The notes under the pieces are model-generated. The model did no database searches. It was not told the DNA's origin and saw only the letters and a program-made list of their open reading frames with translations. Below are positions 58,986 through 64,000 of a DNA stretch of 64,000 bases, piece after piece. Each line of letters begins with the position of its first letter. Position 1 is the stretch's first letter. Location of the stretch: NCBI GenBank assembly GCA_050084985.1, contig JBITNC010000001.1, forward strand, positions 156,240,001-156,304,000. The letters run 5' to 3'. Made by a program: the position numbers and the translations under genes. The DNA comes from Nageia nagi (taxonomy: Eukaryota > Pinophyta).

Positions 58986-60490
58986 ACTACAAAAGAAAGA
59001 AAAATATTCATACTAGTTTTACTATGGCACTTTATTCCTTGTATTGCTCTTTTTCATCTGAATGGATTGTTGACTTTGGTTGCACTAATCACCTATACTT
59101 TGAAAAAAAAATTGAGAACTTTTACAAGTATAAAAAGGATGTAGTTGTGATAGGTGATAACTCTACCCTTGAAGTCCAAGAAATTGGAAATGTACTAATT
59201 CATAGAAAAGTTCTTAAAAATATTCTCTATGTTTTTAAGTTAAGGATGAACCTTCTCTCCATGATCCAAGTTTCTTAAAAAGGGTACTCTTTTGAGTTTG
59301 ACTCTTAATCCTAGTGCTTTAAGAAAGGACTTGCCACTTTGGTTAAAAGATATGTAAAATATAACCTTTACATTATGGATCAAGTTCCATCAAAGATGTG
59401 TCTTGATTCTAGTGTGTGTTCTAAAGGTAATATTTGGCACCATCATTTACAACACCTTAATCACAAGAGTATTCAAGTCATGAAAGACAAAGAACTAGTG
59501 GAAGGTTTGCCTTCAATTTCTCCTTTGGTTGTTCTATGCAAGAAGTGCATTCTTGGCAAGATGCATAGATAAAAGTTTGAAAAAGATAAGGCAACAAGAG
59601 CATATCAACCTCTTCAACTTGTGCATTCAGATTTGATGGGTCCATTTTAAACTAAGTCACTTGGAGGAGCATCTTATGTCTTGACCTTCATTAATGACTT
59701 TAGTAAGTGACCTATGGGTATCTACTTGAGCACAAGGATAAAACTTTTAAGAGTTTTAAGGTTTTTAAGGCCTTTGTTGACAATCAAACTAACCTCAAAA
59801 TTAAGATGTTGAGATCAGATAATGGGGGAGAATATAATAGTAATGAGTTCAATGACTATTGCACTAAATATAGAATTAAGAGATAGTTTATGATTCCTTA
59901 CACTCCTCAGCAGAATGATGTTGCCAAAAGGAAAAATAGAACAATTATGAAGATGGATAGATGCATGTTGGGTAATCTTCCTAAATTCTTATGGGGTAAA
60001 GCTATGAGAACTACTATTTACACCTTGAATAGGTTTCCCACAAAAGTTGTTTAGAGTAAAACTCATTTTGAAGCATGGTTAGAAAGAAAACCTAACATTT
60101 TTCACCTTGGGGTGTTTGGTTGTGAAGGTTTCTCCTACATTATTTTTGAAAAAAGAAAGAAGTTGGAAAAAAGTGCTAAAAAAAGCATATTTATCGATGA
60201 TGATAGTTAGCATAGAGGCTATAGGCTCTACTCTCTAACCTATAAAGTAGTATTCATTTCAAGGGATGTAAAGTTCAATGAACTTCCTAAAGAATCTGCT
60301 TCTAATGAAGATGTTGATGATCCAAAGGACTCTTCAGTTGCTCCTAGCTAGTTGGATATTGATGTAGATAAGTCACCTTATGAACAAAATTCTCCAACAT
60401 AAAGGGTAACAAGGAGCATCACCTTGAACAAATCCTTAATTTCTAATATTGATAACAAACATGAGCCCTCAACCTTTAAAGTAGCTTCTA
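58986..60490 (+). pseudogene. Element G: protease and integrase
   Basis: Protease at about 59020-59275: WIVDFGCTNHL has Phe for the Ser of the DSG-type site. GAG-pre/zinc region IWHHHLQHLNHKSIQVMKDK (about 59430-59490) with the CKKC pair after it (59537-59550). Integrase core LVHSDLMGPF, YVLTFINDFSK, MLRSDNGGEYNSNEFNDYC (about 59808-59870), then YTPQQNDVAKRKNRTI where ENG is usual (Glu changed to Asp), LPKFLWGKAMRTTIYTLNR. C-terminal part to about 60490 is acidic and Pro/Ser-rich. Several stops and frameshifts. Confidence 0.9.
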
Positions 60491-62010
60491 AGCACAAGTA
60501 CTAGATGGAAGATAAGAAAGTGAAGTATGAGATGCTTATGAAAAATAAAACTTGGGACTTAGTTCCTTATCCCAATGAAAAGAATATGATTAGCAATAAG
60601 TGGATCTATAAGGTCAAGTTCAATTTAGTTGGAGATATTGAGAAATATAAGGCAAGGTTAGTAGCTAAAGGTTTTGCTTGGAAATATGATGTAGATCATA
60701 AGGAAACCTTTGCTCCCATCATAAATATGCCTACTATGAGAGTTATCCTTGCTCTTTCTATAGCTCAAGGATAGAAAGCTTTTCAAATTGGTGTTAAGAG
60801 GGCATTTCTTAATGGTGACTTGGATGTGGAAATCTTCATGAATCAACTAGAAGGATTTATTATGGAAGGTAAAGAGTCCTTTGTGTGCAAGATAAAAAAG
60901 TCATTGTATGGACTTAAGCAAGCATCTAGAACTTGGTACAGAAAGATTTTAGGGTACTTTGTAGACATTGGATTCTCTAAGTGTTTTTCTAACTCCAATC
61001 TATATGTATTAAATCAAAGAAAAGATGTGGTCTTGATTCTCCTTTATGTGGATGATCTTTTGATTACTAGGAACAATGATAAAATCATTCAAGAGTGCAT
61101 ATCTAAACTTAATGCAACATTTGAAATGATTGATCTTAGTCTCTTGCACTACTATCTTGGAATGCAAGTGTATCAATACAAGTATTGTACTTACCTTAGT
61201 CAATCTAAGTATATATTAGACATCTTGCAAAAGTTTGCAATGGAAGAGTGTAGATATGTTGTAATCCTAGTCTCTCCTAGAATCACTATTTCTCTAAAAT
61301 CCAACTCTCAGTCAGCTGATACTATAGCTTATAGGTAATTAATTAGCAACCTTTTGAATTTGACTATATCCAAGCTATACATTACCTTTGTAGTGAATCT
61401 GATGGCATGATTCATGCAAAAACCTTATGTTAAGCACCTCAATGCTATTAAGCAAACTTTGAGGTATGTTGTGGGGACTAAGGATCTTGCTCTCAAGTAT
61501 TCCAAGTTGCCCTTATTTGTTCTCTCTAGATTTTCAAATTCTAACTATGGGGGAGATAGATATGATAGAAAGTCAACCTCTACATATGTGTTTAGCATTG
61601 GTTCAAGTGCTATCTCTTGGGCTTCCAAGAAGTAGCCTACTATTTCTCTTTCCACCATAAAATTCAAATATCATGCCATGTCTATTGCAACCCAAGAAGC
61701 CATTTGGCTAAGGCATCTTCTAAAAGAAATTAGGTTTGAGCAAGGTGGCTCATCTTTAATCTCTTCAAATAACCAATTGGCTATTTCATTGGTTAGGAAT
61801 CCAATTTTCCATCAAAGAACAAAACATGTGAAAATCCATGCCCATTTTAATAGGGACAAGGTTCTTAATGGCATCATACACCTAGAGTATTGTCCATCCA
61901 CCTTGAACTCTATCGATTTGTTCACTAATCCTCTCCTAGAAGCTCAGTTCTATAAGCTTAAGAATGCTATTAGGTTGGTGAAGTTGCCCTCAAAGGGGAG
62001 TGAAGTTTGA
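60491..62010 (+). pseudogene. Element G: reverse transcriptase and RNase H
   Basis: NKTWDLVPYPNEKNMISNKW, ARLVAKGFAWKYDVDHKETF, RAFLNGDLDVEIFMNQLEGF, KSLYGLKQASRTWYRK, LILLYVDDLLITRNNDK (about 61032-61080; catalytic YVDD intact), LHYYLGMQVYQYKYCTYLSQ. RNase H: VLSRFSNSNYGGDRYDRKST (active-site Asp replaced by Asn), AISWASKK, LISSNNQLAISLVRNPIFHQ (second Asp replaced by Asn), RTKHVKIHAHF. One frame (60505 onward) holds nearly to the end at 62010 with six or so stops. Confidence 0.93.
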
Positions 62011-62808
62011 ATTCTTTTGTTAAATTTATGTTTGTGATGATAACTTCACCCCTAAGAGGATTTTGTGCTATATAGTGTTGATTTTGTTGTACACCTTCAT
62101 GGTAAGTTCACTCTACATAAGGAACTTCTTGTACAAATTGCCTAATCTAGCACTATTCAATTATCCATGTGTGAGGAACTCTTATGTGTCTTTTGGCACT
62201 ATTCAATTATCCATATGTGAGGAACTCATATGTGGATACTCTATTTTTGGTCAATTTAGCACTATTCAGTTATCCATGTGTGAGGAAATATTATGTGTCT
62301 TTTGGCACTATTTAGTTATCCATATTTTTAGAACTCATATGTGCATGCTCTATTTTGTAATATACATGTTTTATATATAGTACATGACTATAAGCTTTTG
62401 GCATGGCATCTTCATGATGAATTATAGTGCACCATTAATTAGTTCATGATGGCATTTGTGTGATTCATCTATCCTTGTTGATATGAATATGATGCATATA
62501 ACTAATCTTATTATTTGAGCTACTTATGATTTACAGATTCCTTTGAGATTGTAGGTTACTTACCTCATGTATGTAGGCTCTTGGAGACTCTTCATGATTT
62601 TCAGTTGGATGACTACTTCATGTACATTGAAATCAATCATGGTTAATGATTATATTTGGGAATGTAGTGAATCTCAAATAAGATCTTTCTTACTTAATAA
62701 ATATGTAAAATTTCTCATCTCTATTGTATCTATTTGGAGGAGAACTCTCTTACTTTCTCTTCTTCTTCTCTCTTACTTGCTCTATCCCAATATTGCATTA
62801 AGGGGGAG
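62011..62808. other. 3' untranslated region of element G with polypurine tract
   Basis: Contains the tandem repeat at 62144-62361 and ends TTAAGGGGGAG (62799-62808 core) before the LTR. Confidence 0.7.
62144..62361. repeat. Two-level tandem repeat, 109-bp unit made of 46- and 63-bp parts
   Basis: GCACTATT(C/T)A(A/G)TTATCCAT starts at 62150, 62196, 62259 and 62305, spacings 46, 63 and 46. Each 109-bp unit alternates a form with ATGTGTCTTTTG and one with ATGTG(G/C)AT(A/G)CTCTATTTT. Confidence 0.85.
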
Positions 62809-63300
62809 TGTTGAAATGTATAATGCCTTATTGTAAAGGTTTGTATTAAATCTTATATGTAAGTTCACTAATTCTTCAATATATCATTTGATACCTTAAG
62901 TATTTAAGTGAATATTATAATGTAACTTGCCCCACACTCCATGTCATGAGTATGCCTTTTAGGTAAAATGATGTGTATGTCATGCTTTTGTACATTGGAT
63001 AAAAGGGTGATCCAAAGAGATATTTTGGCCTATAAATAGAAGGCTCTCTCTTTTTGATTACACACTAATTGTGGAGTAAAGTTATGTTATAGGATATAGT
63101 GTAAGAGTTGAGACTAGAAGGATTGTAAGAGAGTTGTATTTGTGATTGAAGTAAAGATCTAGTTAGTGAATGTACTCCTAGTTGGAGGAACCACTTACAT
63201 TTTGTGTTGTGAGATTGCTTTGTGAATTTTTAGATGTAATTGTGAGATTTCATATGCTCATGGTTGATTAGAAATTATCTTGTTAGTGTTAGTTCCTTCA
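62809..63300 (+). repeat. 3' LTR of element G
   Basis: 492 bp, TGTTGAAATG to TTCCTTCA; TATAAATA at 63031-63038. Confidence 0.92.
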
Positions 63301-63495
63301 AAAACTCTCCATCTTGTTGAATCTACCTATTCATAATAAAATAAACTATTTGATGATTACAAAGCTACATATTTTCTTCTAATAGCTCATTATTTGTTAA
63401 AATACCAATAACAATTTCAACATTATAAGTAAGAAAATATTCTAATCTTTCAACATTATGAGTAAGAAATATGGACCTCCTGATCCAAAGGGTGC
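63301..63495 (-). pseudogene. Tat-like gag of element E, N-terminal part
   Basis: Minus strand gives VERLEYFLTYNVEIVIGILT, NNELLEEN and, after a stop, further residues that align with LEYYLTNNAPLMINILTNYE and the following LMEEHYMAIE of A (about 3850-3960). A 34-bp near-tandem duplication (TCAACATTAT-AGTAAGAAA, about 63417-63470) distorts the start. Confidence 0.65.
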
Positions 63496-63741
63496 ACATT
63501 GTTGGTTGCGGTAAGGAATAAAAATGGAGTGAAAGCTGACACATAGAAATAATAATAATATTTTATATATTCAAGATAATTTAAAATATAACCCATGGTA
63601 TATGATATTGCATTATTCCTAGAACCTTTACTACAATATAATAGCAATTTATCTTGATTTATGTATTATTACCCATTGAACATTTAATGAGTCTAAATAT
63701 GATTTATTAAATACATAATAAATCATTTTTAAACATCTACA
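63496..63741 (-). repeat. 5' LTR remnant of element E
   Basis: The minus strand from 63741 begins TGTAGATGTTTAAAAATG and matches the start of the A LTR for about 80 bases, then becomes unrecognisable. At under 250 bp it is much shorter than the A LTR, so an internal deletion has removed the rest plus the primer site. Confidence 0.5.
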
Positions 63742-64000
63742 CCTTGTAAATTTTCTTTTATATATTAAACACTCTTCTTATGATTTTTACTTTATAAGCA
63801 TGTTTATTCATGACATCATGGGCTTCAATATTCCATAGTAGCCTCGTGATCTCTAAGTCTTCATCAAAGTCACCACTATAAAAATTGAGCTTGCTATATA
63901 CAATAGGGTTTATTTGGTCCTAAAATCCATCACATTCTTTTCTTGAAGTCATTGTAAAACTATCATCCATTCAAAGGGAGTCGCTACTATGAGAGGAACC
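63742..64000. other. No gene seen
   Basis: Flank of element E to the window end; no recognised feature. Confidence 0.4.

Larger units (their letters stand above)
55548..63300 (+). mobile_element. Element G: Ty1/copia retrotransposon inserted in gag of E
   Basis: LTRs 55548-56040 and 62809-63300 (about 492 bp), initiator-Met-type primer site 56044-56055, polypurine tract 62799-62808. The flanks GAAAT and AAAAC agree at three of five bases; both differences are transitions, so the duplication is weak. The ends are confirmed independently: gag of E resumes at 63301 on the minus strand in homologous register to A. Pol is a copia order. A 2.6-kb leader lacks the N-terminal Gag, which makes the element unusually long (7.75 kb). 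Confidence 0.9.
50703..63741 (-). mobile_element. Element E: Tat-like LTR element of the A family, left end undefined
   Basis: Minus-strand gag homologous block by block to the A gag, followed by an antisense (plus-strand) PMD gene, in the same order as A and D. The 5' LTR start is recognised at 63741: its first 30 minus-strand bases (TGTAGATGTTTAAAAATGAT onward) match the A LTR start with about four differences. The rest of that LTR and the leader are largely deleted. The left border and 3' LTR could not be placed, so the start coordinate marks only the furthest recognised part (TATA box of the PMD gene). Copia element G is inserted in its gag. Confidence 0.7.

Overview
The window looks like repeat-dense nuclear DNA from a large-genome seed plant. 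It is very AT-rich. I found no intact host gene, rRNA, tRNA or CRISPR array, and nearly everything recognisable is a decayed, nested LTR retrotransposon. The age of most copies and the abundance of Tat-type Ty3/gypsy relics would fit a gymnosperm, but that is inference; the sequence shows only 'plant'.

Layout. 1-1200: Tat-lineage pol relic with reverse transcriptase, RNase H and the extra second RNase H. 2677-15836: element A (+), a pol-less LTR element with gag, an antisense plant-mobile-domain (PMD) gene, a 191-bp tandem repeat and a 3' LTR. Chromovirus B (6566-10761, perfect TSD TCCTA) sits inside A's PMD gene. 17161-22417: Ty1/copia element F (-), the best-preserved copy. 23909-24774 plus 36988-38640: an unrecognised decayed coding locus J, split by element D (24775-36987, -, TSD GGTAT). 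D again carries gag and an antisense PMD gene. The PMD gene of D is split by chromovirus C (27837-32433, perfect TSD ACATG), a sister copy of B. 38994-41060: Tat gag and protease relic I. 43358-44679: unpaired LTR with primer-binding site (H). 47160-49150: long unrecognised decayed reading frame K. 50703-63741: element E (-), same family as A, again gag plus antisense PMD gene. Copia element G (55548-63300, +) has split the gag of E.

The most interesting signal is one architecture seen three times (A, D, E). Each is an LTR element with a Tat-type gag in sense, no recognisable pol, and between gag and the 3' end a gene on the opposite strand. That gene encodes PMD, acidic linker, coiled coil and Ser/Gly tail. 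In A and E the antisense gene has a conserved first exon, start Met and intron; a second intron-like gap recurs. An antisense intron would not be spliced from the genomic RNA of the element, so the gene could be carried through retrotransposition with its introns.

Insertion order can be read directly: J before D before C; A before B; E before G; F is the youngest by lesion count. Most decay is by stop codons in otherwise open frames, consistent with C-to-T change in methylated DNA.
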